Shown: positions 15,008-23,795, numbered from the stretch's first letter. The stretch: 64,000 bases of DNA from CAVRQM01 sp965246915 (GCA_965246915.1 CBDFGB010000029.1:62001-126000); one strand, 5' to 3'. The notes: generated from the sequence alone by a model not told the origin. Made by a program: numbers and translations.

Positions 15008-17752
15008 ATGCCGACCATCACGCAACTGCCGCCCGCCGCCAGCGTGGATCCCGCCGACCGGTTGTTGCTGGACAAGGGCGGTGACAGTCTGTCGATGACG
15101 ACTGCGCTGCTGTTGCAGGGCACTCAGCCGCGCCTCGCGCTCGCGTCCGGTTCCCTGTTGGGCCGGGTCAGTGGCGGCACCGGCGGGCCGGAGCCAATTC
15201 GGCTTGGGTCGGGCCTGCGCCTGCAGAACGGCAGCCTGCAGGTCGACCCGTCAGTTATCGGCGATGGCGGCGGTGGCCAGACCGGCGGCGGGTCGCTCGC
15301 GGGTGCCGACGTCTCGGCCAGCGTCCTGAAAGCCACCGGCACGCCGACTTCGCGCACGCTCGCCCAGCGCGCCGCCGAGCGGCTCAATCTGCTCGATTTC
15401 GGCGCCGATCCGAGCGGCGCGGCAGACTGCGGGTCCGCGTTCGCGGCGGCGATGGCAAGCGTGCAGACCGGCGGCACCGCCAGGGTGTTTGTGCCGCGCG
15501 GCGTCTATCGCCTGGGCGGGATTGTGGAGCAGCCCGCTGGTCTCACGATCACAGTCGAGTTCGATGACGGCGCTCTCCTCGCGGGGCCCGGCTATCTTGC
15601 GGTCGACCGGGTCGAGAGCCATCAGGGCGCGTTCCGGATTTCTCAGGTCTCGGACGGGTTCGCCGGATTCGCGTCGAGCGTTGGCAACGCGGCAAACCTC
15701 CCGTTCGACTACCAGATTATGAAGAATACGCCGACCAACTCGGCATCCGCTCGGGTCGCGTGGGCGCGCAACTATCAAAACCTGAACCGTTACAACAGGT
15801 ATAATTCCGGCATCGACTTCGCAGAACAGAATATTTATTCTTGGGCCAGGCTGGTCGACAACACCTCGGGCTGGGGCCATTGGGAAGTCGTCACGGGCGC
15901 TACCTATGACGAGGATACCGCCGCGAGGGCCCGGCTCAGCGCGTCGGCGGAACACTCCGAGTTCGACGTGGTCAACAACGGCCCCGAACACGGCTGGACG
16001 CATCGATCCGGGATTGGCACGCTCGTGCAGGGCATGTCGATGGACCCGTGGGGTCAGAACGGCCTGTATGGCGGCAGCATTCTTTACGCCTACGGGACAG
16101 TTGGCGGTTTCGACGGCGAGGCGGGCGGCGTCAACCACCGCTGGATCAACTATCCGGCCGCGCACAGCGTCGGCAATCCGCCCGCCGTACGACGCAACGG
16201 CGTGATTTCCATAGGCCTTGACCTGACCGCCAAGGCCACCGCGAGCCTGAGCGGCGCGGGTGTGGCGGCGATTTCCGTCATTGCGGGCGGCGGCGCATAC
16301 ACAAACGTGCCGACAGTGGTGCTCACGGGTGGTGGCGGCTCCGGGGCGGTAGCGGTGGCCACGGTCGTGGGGGGGGCCGTCGTTCGTGTCAGCATCGCCT
16401 CTCCCGGTGCTGGCTACACCACGCCGCCGACCGTGTCGTTTGTGGGTGGCGGCGTATCGGCCGCAGGCACGACGAGCGTTACCCTCAACGCCGACGGCGC
16501 GCATGGCGACCTTAATAGCGTGGCCGCGGCGATCCGCGCGGCCGCCATTCCGATGGTCTCGGCCGCCGTCACAACGTGGGGCGGCGCCGTCTCCCGTCTT
16601 GTGATATTCGGCCTGGCACCCGGCGACGTTGGCACGCTGACGCTGGGCGGCAGCGCGCTTGGCGATCTCGGTATCGCCGCAGGCAGCGTCGCCACGCCAC
16701 GAGATGACACCGCCATCGCGTTCGGCGCGCGCTCCGGCGTGGCGGCTGGCGACAGCTTCACGCTGAACGGCTACTCGGTGACCGTCGGTGGCACCGGGAT
16801 GCCGGCCGATATCGCGGCCGCCGTCAATGCGCTGGGGCAGCCTGGGCTGGCAGGGGATGTCACGGCTGACGGCCGGCTCGTGTTGACGGCGTGGCTGCCA
16901 CAGCAGCCCTGCGGGCTCGTGCTCGCGCAGGCGTCTGGCGCCACCGTCCTTGGAAAGCTTGCAATCTCGCCCGGCGTGATCTTGCCGCCCACGCCGCCAA
17001 AAGCCTTCGCGACAGCGGCTGGAGAGGTGGGGGCCAACGCATGCAATCCCGGCGACGCAATTCGTCTCAGCGCCACGGATTTGGCCGGAACCAACTATGG
17101 GCCGGTGACGGCAGTGGTAGGTGGTACGGGCAGCGTGGCCGATGTCGTCGTCGCATTGCGCGCGGCGCTGCAAGGAGCTGGGTTCCTCAGCAACGGGTTG
17201 GCGTCCCTGACCAGCGCGCCCAGCGTGGTCGCGATCTATCTCCACAATAGCGGGCCAACCGCCGGTCTAGTGATCCGCAACACGGCCGGTGGCACGCTGA
17301 CGCTGGCCAACGCGGCTGGCACGCCGCTCGATACACTTGGGCTTGTCACAGGCACCTATCAGCCTGGCGGTTATTCGCCGGGCTCCCAGACCGTCTTCCA
17401 CGCGGCTCCCAACTCCGTGGCGCCGCAAGGGCGCGGCATGTTCATCGGCGGCAGCACGGTGCCCGATCCGACAGTCTGGCCGCATGCACCGATGGAGGCG
17501 CGGGGCAGTTTCGCGCATGGCCTTCGCACCGATCGCGCGAGCTTCGGCGACGGCTGCGCCCTGCTGCTGGGGAGCGGTCAGGCGATCGGCTGGGGCGTCG
17601 CTGGTCCCGCGCTGTCGGTCGCGGCTGGGCGGCTTGTCAGCACCGCCCCGGCGAGCCTGCCCGGGTTGATGCTGACCGCCCTGCCGACCAGTCCCGCGGG
17701 GCTGCCGAGCGGATCGGTTTGGAACAATGGCGGCGTCCTTTCGATCGCCTGA
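15008..17752 (+). CDS. tail spike protein 1, pectate-lyase superfamily start
   Basis: Start ATG follows GGAGG. The 914-residue protein has an N-terminal anchor (MPTITQLPPAASVDPADRLL and LLGRVSGGTGGPEPIRLG) that recurs in alphaproteobacterial phage fibres. Residues about 110-175 carry the pectate-lyase-superfamily entry motif (LNLLDFGADPSGAADCGSAF, VFVPRGVYRLGG). Residues 410-490 hold Gly-rich strands, and residues 490-790 contain modules resembling flagellar hook-type repeats (TLTLGGSALGDLGIAAGS; PADIAAAVNALGQPG). The C-terminal 100 residues are a separate beta domain. It likely binds or cleaves host surface polysaccharide. No catalytic site was identified. Confidence 0.75.
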   Translation: MPTITQLPPAASVDPADRLLLDKGGDSLSMTTALLLQGTQPRLALASGSLLGRVSGGTGGPEPIRLGSGLRLQNGSLQVDPSVIGDGGGGQTGGGSLAGADVSASVLKATGTPTSRTLAQRAAERLNLLDFGADPSGAADCGSAFAAAMASVQTGGTARVFVPRGVYRLGGIVEQPAGLTITVEFDDGALLAGPGYLAVDRVESHQGAFRISQVSDGFAGFASSVGNAANLPFDYQIMKNTPTNSASARVAWARNYQNLNRYNRYNSGIDFAEQNIYSWARLVDNTSGWGHWEVVTGATYDEDTAARARLSASAEHSEFDVVNNGPEHGWTHRSGIGTLVQGMSMDPWGQNGLYGGSILYAYGTVGGFDGEAGGVNHRWINYPAAHSVGNPPAVRRNGVISIGLDLTAKATASLSGAGVAAISVIAGGGAYTNVPTVVLTGGGGSGAVAVATVVGGAVVRVSIASPGAGYTTPPTVSFVGGGVSAAGTTSVTLNADGAHGDLNSVAAAIRAAAIPMVSAAVTTWGGAVSRLVIFGLAPGDVGTLTLGGSALGDLGIAAGSVATPRDDTAIAFGARSGVAAGDSFTLNGYSVTVGGTGMPADIAAAVNALGQPGLAGDVTADGRLVLTAWLPQQPCGLVLAQASGATVLGKLAISPGVILPPTPPKAFATAAGEVGANACNPGDAIRLSATDLAGTNYGPVTAVVGGTGSVADVVVALRAALQGAGFLSNGLASLTSAPSVVAIYLHNSGPTAGLVIRNTAGGTLTLANAAGTPLDTLGLVTGTYQPGGYSPGSQTVFHAAPNSVAPQGRGMFIGGSTVPDPTVWPHAPMEARGSFAHGLRTDRASFGDGCALLLGSGQAIGWGVAGPALSVAAGRLVSTAPASLPGLMLTALPTSPAGLPSGSVWNNGGVLSIA

Positions 17753-17764
17753 AGGAGCATGCGC

Positions 17765-20700
17765 ATGAAGCGTTCCGTGGTTCTCGCAGTGCTCGCCCTT
17801 GCCAGTGGCGGGGTAGCCCGCGCCCAGGGCCTGCCCGCGCCGCAATTCGCGACGCCTGCCGCGAACGATTCGTCGTCGCGCGCCGCGACGACCGCATGGG
17901 TGCGCTCGCTCGGTTTGCTTTCGGCGACGGGCGACTTGTCGCAGGCAACCGCTCGGCCAAGCGGCGCTCTCACCTCGCGCACGCTGGCTGCCCGCGCGGC
18001 CGACGTGTTCAACGTGCTCGACTACGGCGCGGTCGCTGATGGCAGCACCGATATCGGCCCGGCGCTGAACGCGATCGCCGCCAAGCTCGGGAGTGCGGCG
18101 ACCTCCAATGTCATCTACTTTCCAAATGGCGTGTATCGGCTTGCCAGCGCGGTGACCTTCGCCGGAACTGCGCCGATCCTTGTCGGTCAGGGGTTTTCTC
18201 AAGGACCTGGCGCGGTGGGCACCGGCACGTGGATCAAGATCGACCAGACCGGTTTCACGCCGATCACCTTCTCCGGCACCAACGCGCGCGGCGCCAAAGT
18301 GCGTGATCTCGCCTTCTATCAAACCCACCCAGCACCGGCCGTCGGCTGGGCACCGACACCGTACGACTACGTGTTCCGGGTGCAGGACGCTTTGGGCGAG
18401 GTAACGTTCGACAACGTGCTTTTCGCGGGCGTCAATCGCGGCATCTATGCCGACAATTCCGGACGCCTCCATATCAAGGACGTTCAGGGACAGTTTTACA
18501 CGACCGGTATCGAGATCGACGACTGCTACGACATTCCGCGGATCGGCCGGCTTCATGCCTGGACATTCGCGACCAGCGCGCCATCCGTCGTCGCTTACCA
18601 AGAGGCCAATGCCGATGCAGTGCTGATGCGTCGGGCGGACGGGATCTTCGTCGGAGACCTTTTCGTGCTCGGTATGTATTCCGCTCTGCGGCTGAGCAAC
18701 GGCGCGAACGGTGTCACAACCAAGGCTTATGTCAGCAACCTGTATGCGGACTTCGTCAACCATGGTCTGCTCGTCGACGGTCCGGGATCGGATATCCAGA
18801 TCGCCAATATGACGAGTCAGAACAATGACCAGACCAATTCGGGAACGACGTTGCCGAGCGGCCACGCGATTTGGATCAACACGACGAATGCCACCGTCCA
18901 GGTCGGCAATCTGTTTTCCAAGCTGACAGCTGGGCCGGCCGTCCAAGTCGACGGCTCCGGCAACCGCGTGAACGTCTCCAACCTGCGCGCCAACACGTTC
19001 GGCACTCCCGGCGCGGGCACCCCAGCCGTGTTTGTGGCTGACAGCGGCGGCGCGGCAAGCAACCAGGTCTACGTTGGAAACAAGGAGCAGCTCCAGGGCG
19101 TGTCGCCACTGGTGCTGTTCAACACCGCGACGAACGGCGGCCGCCAACGCTTTGTTATGATGAACGACGTGGGTGGTGGAAATCAGAACGAGGCCCGCGG
19201 CTACAGCGCGACACCTGGGGCTGCGCCGCAACTCGCGGCGATTGGCGGCGACACCAACATCGACCTGTATCTCAACGGCAAGGGCAGTTCGGGCGTGCGG
19301 CTGCAATCGTCCGGTCAAACGGTGCTGCGCGCCGACAATCTAAACGGCAGCACCAATGCCTTTCTGTTGCGTGGCGGCGCCGGCACGATGAACTGGATCG
19401 CCGAGGGAGGCGACGCCAACATCGATGTAAACGTCGCGCCGAAGGGGCCGGCAGGTGGTGTGCGGCTGCAGTCCAATGGCAGCACGGTGCTGCGGGTCGA
19501 CAACGCCAACACGGTCGCGAATGATCTGTTGGTGCGGGCAAGCACCGCGGCGCTCAACCTCATCGCGGAGGGGGGCGACAGCAATATCGACGTGGTGCTG
19601 TCGCCGAAAGGCGGCGCCGGCGGGGTCCGGCTGCAGGCGAACGGCGGCACCGTCTTGCGGGTGGACAATCCCGGGCCGGGCACCTCCGACCTTCTCGTGC
19701 GCGCGGGGAACGGTACGGTGGCGCTGACTGTCGAGGATCCTGGCACGACGGCGAATCTGGTGCTGAACCCAAAAGGTTCAGCAGGCCTTGTCTCGACCGG
19801 TAACTGTCCGGCTCAGTCAGACAACAGCAACAATCTTGCCTGCACGAGCTGGGTCAAAAGCTGGGTGTTGGCGCAAGGCTACGGCGCGGGCGGCGGCGGG
19901 ATCACGGCGTTGACTGGCGACGTGGTCGCGAGTGGGAGCGGCTCGGTCACCACCACGCTCGCCAATGTCGGAACCGCGGGCAGCTACGCGAAGGTCACGA
20001 CGGACACGAAAGGCCGAGTGGTGGCGGGCGGTCCTCTTAGCGGTGCCGATATCACAACCGCACTGGGCTTCGCCCCGTTGGCGGTCGGACCCGGCGTCAA
20101 CACCGTCACCGTCACTGGGGCCGCAAGCGGCGCGGCTCCAAAGATCGCCGCGAGCGGTGGCGACACATCCGTGGATCTGCTCGTCGCCGCAGCAGGGACC
20201 GGCGGCAGCACGCGTCTGCTGGCCAATGGGGGAACCGTGCTTCGCGTTGACAATCCCGGGTCGGGCGACAGCGGACTACTGCTCCGTTCTGGAACCGGAG
20301 TCGTGTCCCTGACGGTGGAGAGTGGCTCGTCCACGGGAAGTCTGTCGCTCGTTCCCAAAAGCGGTGGGACGATCGCCGCGCCGACCATGGCGCCAATTGA
20401 CAATTCGACCGCGGTGGCCACCACCGCCTATGTGAAGTCGCAAGGCTACGCGCTCGCCGCCTCGCCGGTTCTGACCGGAGCGGTGGCCGTGCCAACGCCG
20501 TCCAGCGCGAGCAATGGCGACGTCGCCGCCAGCACCGCTTTTGTGCGCGCGCTTCTGCCATGCGTGCAACCCCGTACGGGCCGCGCCTACACGACACCGT
20601 TCGGGACAAGTTCGACCACCCCGCTGACCAACACGTCCACTGTCCAGTCGACATATGCGGTACCGATCATCGTTTGCGGGAGCCCGCAGGTTAGCGGCCT

Positions 20701-21121
20701 TGCCTTTGAGATCACGACCGCTGTTGCCACCGCTTTTTCGGCCCGTCTCGCGCTCTACGCCGATGCTGGCGGCCAGCCTGTCGGCGCTCCACTCGCCGAC
20801 ACAGGAACGATGTCGATCGCGGCCAACGCCACCGGTGCCCAGCTCGGAACGATTAGCGGGGGGCAAGTGCTGAATCCGGGAGTCTATTGGATCACGATTC
20901 AGACGAGCTACCTCGCCACGCCTGCCACGGTACGCTCAATTTCGGCGAGCGGCATCGGGGGCGTCGCCCAGGCCCTTGGCTACTCATTGGCGGCCGGAGC
21001 GGCCACCGCGGCCGGGTCCTCGATTTACAAGAGCGGCACGTTTGGCCCTCCGCCCAGCCCATTTGGCACGCCCACCGGCTATACCACGAACAACATCCCG
21101 CTGGTCTGGGTGCAGTTCTAA
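17765..21121 (+). CDS. tail spike/fibre protein 2 with Sec signal peptide
   Basis: AAGGAG at 17752-17757 is seven bases before ATG 17765 and only one before ATG 17759, so 17765 is preferred (1118 residues). The N-terminus MKRSVVLAVLALASGGVARA followed by QG is a textbook Sec signal peptide. Residues about 70-110 (TSRTLAARAADVFNVLDYGA, VIYFPNGVYRLA) are homologous to spike 1. Residues 511-675 hold three 55-residue repeats with a related copy at about 816. A collar-like segment (LTGDVVASGSGSVTTTLANV) and four ATTAYV-type motifs follow. The C-terminus is a beta domain ending IPLVWVQF. It is likely the main host-binding spike. Confidence 0.75.
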   Translation: MKRSVVLAVLALASGGVARAQGLPAPQFATPAANDSSSRAATTAWVRSLGLLSATGDLSQATARPSGALTSRTLAARAADVFNVLDYGAVADGSTDIGPALNAIAAKLGSAATSNVIYFPNGVYRLASAVTFAGTAPILVGQGFSQGPGAVGTGTWIKIDQTGFTPITFSGTNARGAKVRDLAFYQTHPAPAVGWAPTPYDYVFRVQDALGEVTFDNVLFAGVNRGIYADNSGRLHIKDVQGQFYTTGIEIDDCYDIPRIGRLHAWTFATSAPSVVAYQEANADAVLMRRADGIFVGDLFVLGMYSALRLSNGANGVTTKAYVSNLYADFVNHGLLVDGPGSDIQIANMTSQNNDQTNSGTTLPSGHAIWINTTNATVQVGNLFSKLTAGPAVQVDGSGNRVNVSNLRANTFGTPGAGTPAVFVADSGGAASNQVYVGNKEQLQGVSPLVLFNTATNGGRQRFVMMNDVGGGNQNEARGYSATPGAAPQLAAIGGDTNIDLYLNGKGSSGVRLQSSGQTVLRADNLNGSTNAFLLRGGAGTMNWIAEGGDANIDVNVAPKGPAGGVRLQSNGSTVLRVDNANTVANDLLVRASTAALNLIAEGGDSNIDVVLSPKGGAGGVRLQANGGTVLRVDNPGPGTSDLLVRAGNGTVALTVEDPGTTANLVLNPKGSAGLVSTGNCPAQSDNSNNLACTSWVKSWVLAQGYGAGGGGITALTGDVVASGSGSVTTTLANVGTAGSYAKVTTDTKGRVVAGGPLSGADITTALGFAPLAVGPGVNTVTVTGAASGAAPKIAASGGDTSVDLLVAAAGTGGSTRLLANGGTVLRVDNPGSGDSGLLLRSGTGVVSLTVESGSSTGSLSLVPKSGGTIAAPTMAPIDNSTAVATTAYVKSQGYALAASPVLTGAVAVPTPSSASNGDVAASTAFVRALLPCVQPRTGRAYTTPFGTSSTTPLTNTSTVQSTYAVPIIVCGSPQVSGLAFEITTAVATAFSARLALYADAGGQPVGAPLADTGTMSIAANATGAQLGTISGGQVLNPGVYWITIQTSYLATPATVRSISASGIGGVAQALGYSLAAGAATAAGSSIYKSGTFGPPPSPFGTPTGYTTNNIPLVWVQF
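19295..19789 (+). repeat. three tandem 165-bp coding repeats in spike 2
   Basis: Units begin at 19295, 19460 and 19625, each exactly 165 bases (55 codons), starting with V-R-L-Q followed by TVLRxDN, then LLVRA-like and IAEGGDxNIDV-like segments and PKGxAGG. A diverged fourth copy begins near 20210 (TRLLANGGTVLRVDN). Conserved protein sequence with drifting codons shows these are structural repeats, not a DNA array. Confidence 0.85.
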
Positions 21122-21213
21122 CTCGCTGCGCGAACCGGACGCCCGCGTCGGGAGACACTGGATCGGACCGTTCGCGCACTCCTGCTTTTCCACCGCCGTC
21201 ACAGGGGACGCCC

Positions 21214-21468
21214 ATGCCTGACGAACTTGCACCACTGTCGTTCTACGAGCGCATCGCCCGGTTGGAGGAGCGTATGGGCAGCCTCATCGGCCTCCTCGAT
21301 GAAATCCGCCGCGATCAGCGGGAGCTGGCCGATACGGTCGCGAGGGCATCAGGCGGCATGCGCATGTTGGTGCTCATGGGTGGGCTCGCGGGGCTAGCCG
21401 GGGCCTTGCATGCGCTGTCCGGTTGGGCCGCGACCCTCGTGGGGAAGGTGCCCAGCGCTCCGGGTTGA
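21214..21468 (+). CDS. small coiled-coil/membrane protein, XhlA-like
   Basis: I start at ATG 21214, after AGGGGACGCCC; the open frame extends upstream without a better site. The 84-residue protein has a coiled coil (RIARLEERMGSLIGLLDEIR) at residues 12-45 and a single hydrophobic segment (MLVLMGGLAGLAGALHALSG) near residues 50-72. This layout matches XhlA-type hemolysin/holin-partner proteins in phage lysis cassettes. No endolysin is adjacent, so its lysis role is uncertain. Confidence 0.55.
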   Translation: MPDELAPLSFYERIARLEERMGSLIGLLDEIRRDQRELADTVARASGGMRMLVLMGGLAGLAGALHALSGWAATLVGKVPSAPG

Positions 21469-21533
21469 GTGCCGTCGCGCGGCCTTCGGGCGGCGCGCGA
21501 TCTGCCCCCCAATCCTCAAGATGGAGCCGTGAC

Positions 21534-22442
21534 GTGCTGCATGTCGTCACCGCCTACGCCAACCCGCTCCGCAGCCAAAATCGGGCCGCACTACACCGTC
21601 GTTTCGTGTCGCATATGTTGGACAGCGGCGTGGAATTGACCGTCGTCGAATGCGCCTTCGGCAACCTCCCATTCGAGATGGCCGACGATCGGGTACGTCA
21701 CATACCGGTGCGTGCGCGGGCGCTGAGTTGGGTTAAGGAGAGCCTGCTGAACATCGGCATCGCCCGGCTTCCGCCCGACTGGCGCTATGTCGCCTGGATC
21801 GACGACGATCTGATGTTTCGCCGCTCCGACTGGGTCGACGCGACGCTTCATGCGCTCAATCTGCACGACATCGTTCAGCCCTGGTGCGACTGCTACGATC
21901 TCGGTCCAAACGGCGAGCATCTCGCGACACATCGCAGTTTTGCGCGGCAGATGCGAGATGGCTGTTCCCTTCGTCCGGGATATGCCGCCTTCGCTCACCC
22001 CGGGTATGCGTGGGCAGCGACGCGGCAGGCTTTGGATTGGGTGGGCGGTCTGATCGACACTGCTGCTCTCGGTGCAGCGGATCACCACATGGCGATGGCC
22101 CTCGCCGGCCAGTGGCAACTCAGCGTGCCGGGTGACATGACTGCCGGCTATATTGATCCGATACGGCGCTGGCAGGAGAGGGCGATGCAACATATGTCCG
22201 AGCGACTCGGCGTGGTCGCGGGTACGATCGAGCATGGCTGGCACGGACCGAAAAAGCGGCGACGCTACGTCGAGCGTTGGGACGTGCTACGTCGGCATCG
22301 GTTTGACCCCTCCAGCGACCTCAAACGCAACACGACCGGGGTATTGGAATTGGCCGGAAACAAGCCGCGGCTTGCTTTCGATATGGCGAGTTATTTCCGC
22401 GCACGCGACGAAGACTGCAACGATCTCACTGGGGAGACATGA
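21534..22442 (+). CDS. prophage-encoded GT-A glycosyltransferase-like protein
   Basis: GTG 21534 is chosen because AAGATGGAG lies seven bases upstream and the product then begins LHVVTAYANPLRSQNRAALH, a normal GT-A start. The 302-residue protein has WIDDDL at residues 88-93, a DxD-type metal/nucleotide-sugar site, followed by an aromatic acceptor-side region (IVQPWCDCYDLGPNG) and a His-containing segment (AADHHMAMALAGQW). It lies at the end of the tail operon. It could modify phage fibres or the host surface, as in seroconversion. Sugar and acceptor are unknown. Confidence 0.65.
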   Translation: MLHVVTAYANPLRSQNRAALHRRFVSHMLDSGVELTVVECAFGNLPFEMADDRVRHIPVRARALSWVKESLLNIGIARLPPDWRYVAWIDDDLMFRRSDWVDATLHALNLHDIVQPWCDCYDLGPNGEHLATHRSFARQMRDGCSLRPGYAAFAHPGYAWAATRQALDWVGGLIDTAALGAADHHMAMALAGQWQLSVPGDMTAGYIDPIRRWQERAMQHMSERLGVVAGTIEHGWHGPKKRRRYVERWDVLRRHRFDPSSDLKRNTTGVLELAGNKPRLAFDMASYFRARDEDCNDLTGET

Positions 22443-22985
22443 GTCCGGTGGCTGGAAGCACCGAGTCGCGTGGGCGTCGTGCACGCTTATCATCCGGGTT
22501 CCGATCACTTTTGCGTGATAACTCCGTCGAGGGGTACGGCGTGCGCTGGCTTCGTATCGAGGACCGGTTTGGAAAGTTGAGCGGTCAGCGCCGGTGCGCG
22601 GTGGGCTATCGACATGGGTGTTACAGGCAGCGTGGTCGGTTCGCTGCAATGATCTCGAAACACGGGACATGGGCGCGTCTCGCGGGCCTCGATGCCGCGA
22701 CTTTCCCAGATTTCCGCCAAACATGGACGCGTCACGACCTTCCGGAAGCCCAACGAAACTGTTGCAGACGCGGCACGGTGAGAACGGCTCGGCACTCCCT
22801 CGCGGAGCGCCCCTGCCGCATCTTCCGATCGACGTGGCCAGCTAGTCTTAGACATAGTTATAGATCGTAAATCCGTATCGTTCGGGATTCTCTTGCCGTC
22901 GGGGGCGCGACTCAGTAACGTTACAGGATTGAGCAAACACGTATGGGTCTCATATGCTCGATCACATCTGGAACGGAGTTTCGAA
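22443..22985. other. 543-bp gene-poor stretch, probable prophage right border
   Basis: No frame here has the codon use of its neighbours. A 143-codon plus-strand frame (22439-22870) overlaps the glycosyltransferase stop but its product is Arg/Cys-rich and has no family pattern. The last 140 bases are relatively AT-rich and hold the MarR gene leader. No tRNA gene, integrase or terminator-like hairpin was seen. It may contain attR or decayed phage sequence. Confidence 0.4.
22915..22924. promoter_or_regulatory. perfect palindrome GTAACGTTAC upstream of marR-like gene
   Basis: The 10-base perfect palindrome lies 62 bases before the MarR-family start codon in an AT-rich leader. MarR proteins usually bind palindromes in their own promoter, so this is a candidate operator. 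It is shorter than typical MarR sites. Confidence 0.3.
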
Positions 22986-23375
22986 ATGGCCGTAACACCT
23001 GCCGCCAATCGTCTACCCGCCGTGATGCGCGATACAATCGTCGGACTGGTACGGCGAGATGGAGCTGACCTGTCTGCTCGGCAACTCAGCGTTCTGCTAA
23101 TCTGTTTTCTCGAGGAGGGGCCGCACACGGTGCGCGGTCTCGCGGAGAGACTCAATGTTGCAAAGCCCGCGATCACTCGGGCGCTCGACCGCCTGGAGCA
23201 GTTTGATCTGGTAAGGCGCGCTGCCGATCCGCGCGACCGTCGGAGCGTGCTGGTCAGCCGGACTGCGCCTGGCGCTGCATATGTCGCCTATTTGCGCAGC
23301 CTGATGCAGGCAGCGGCCAAGGTGCATGGAGCCGATCTGAAGGCACCGCCAGGACGGATTGCTGCGGCTTCTTAA
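22986..23375 (+). CDS. MarR-family transcriptional regulator
   Basis: The 129-residue protein has a winged helix-turn-helix of MarR type: LSARQLSVLLICFLEEGPHT, recognition region TVRGLAERLNVAKPAITRAL, and wing with RRAADPRDRRSVLVSRT, the DxRxxR signature of the family. Both ends are short compared with the usual 140-160 residues. ATG 22986 is the first start after a purine-rich stretch (GGAACGGAG). It lies just right of the prophage and could regulate itself or the stress genes downstream. The ligand is unknown. Confidence 0.85.
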   Translation: MAVTPAANRLPAVMRDTIVGLVRRDGADLSARQLSVLLICFLEEGPHTVRGLAERLNVAKPAITRALDRLEQFDLVRRAADPRDRRSVLVSRTAPGAAYVAYLRSLMQAAAKVHGADLKAPPGRIAAAS

Positions 23376-23383
23376 GCCACTTT

Positions 23384-23421
23384 CGAGGCTGGCGGTGCCG
23401 TCCATGGCGCCGCCAGCCTCG
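23384..23421. terminator. 12-bp-stem hairpin after marR-like gene
   Basis: CGAGGCTGGCGG (23384-23395) pairs perfectly with CCGCCAGCCTCG (23410-23421) around a 14-base loop, nine bases after the MarR stop. There is no T-run, so it may act as a weak terminator or mRNA-stabilising structure. Confidence 0.5.
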
Positions 23422-23468
23422 CGCAACCACAGATGGCCCTGAACGTTTGGAGGACGGGAGGAACCGTC

Positions 23469-23795
23469 ATGCCGAACGATGTGGACTATAATCCGCTAGA
23501 CCCGACTGCCGACGTTGATCAGCGTATTCGCGAGCGCGCCTACCATCTCTGGCAGTCCGAGGGATGCCTCGACGGCCGAGATCAAGAGTATTGGGAGCGT
23601 GCCCGCGAGCTGGAGGCGATAAGAGATAGCGGTGGTGCCGGGCTGCTTCCGGTCGACACCGGGAGCCACGCCGACGAAGCTGCCATTCAAGGTAATCTTG
23701 GTGAGTTTCCTGATCGGTTGTCGGATCAGGGTGAACGACGCGCGACTCCTATGACCCGCGCTGACCTTCGCCGCAACGATGCCGCCGCTTCCTGA
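23469..23795 (+). CDS. DUF2934 domain protein
   Basis: Start ATG 23469 is preceded by GGAGGAACCGTC. The 108-residue protein has one DUF2934 motif (RIRERAYHLWQSEGCLDGRD, then QEYWERARELEA) at residues 17-48 and an acidic, disordered remainder. DUF2934 proteins are common small proteins in rhizobia and relatives, often beside stress genes, and have no known function. CsbD follows 77 bases later. Confidence 0.8.
   Translation: MPNDVDYNPLDPTADVDQRIRERAYHLWQSEGCLDGRDQEYWERARELEAIRDSGGAGLLPVDTGSHADEAAIQGNLGEFPDRLSDQGERRATPMTRADLRRNDAAAS

Noticed and set aside
15251..19318. Two long minus-strand frames (664 and 683 codons) opposite the spike genes
   Set aside because: They are antisense shadows of biased codon use; products are His/Arg/Ala-rich without domains, and the plus-strand proteins are clearly real.
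19295..19789. Regular repeats as a possible CRISPR-like array
   Set aside because: The 165-bp period is in frame, conserved at protein level and inside a tail spike; no spacers or cas genes.
22439..22870. 143-codon frame overlapping the glycosyltransferase stop
   Set aside because: The product is rich in Arg, Cys and Ser with no family pattern, and frames of this length are common in high-GC DNA.
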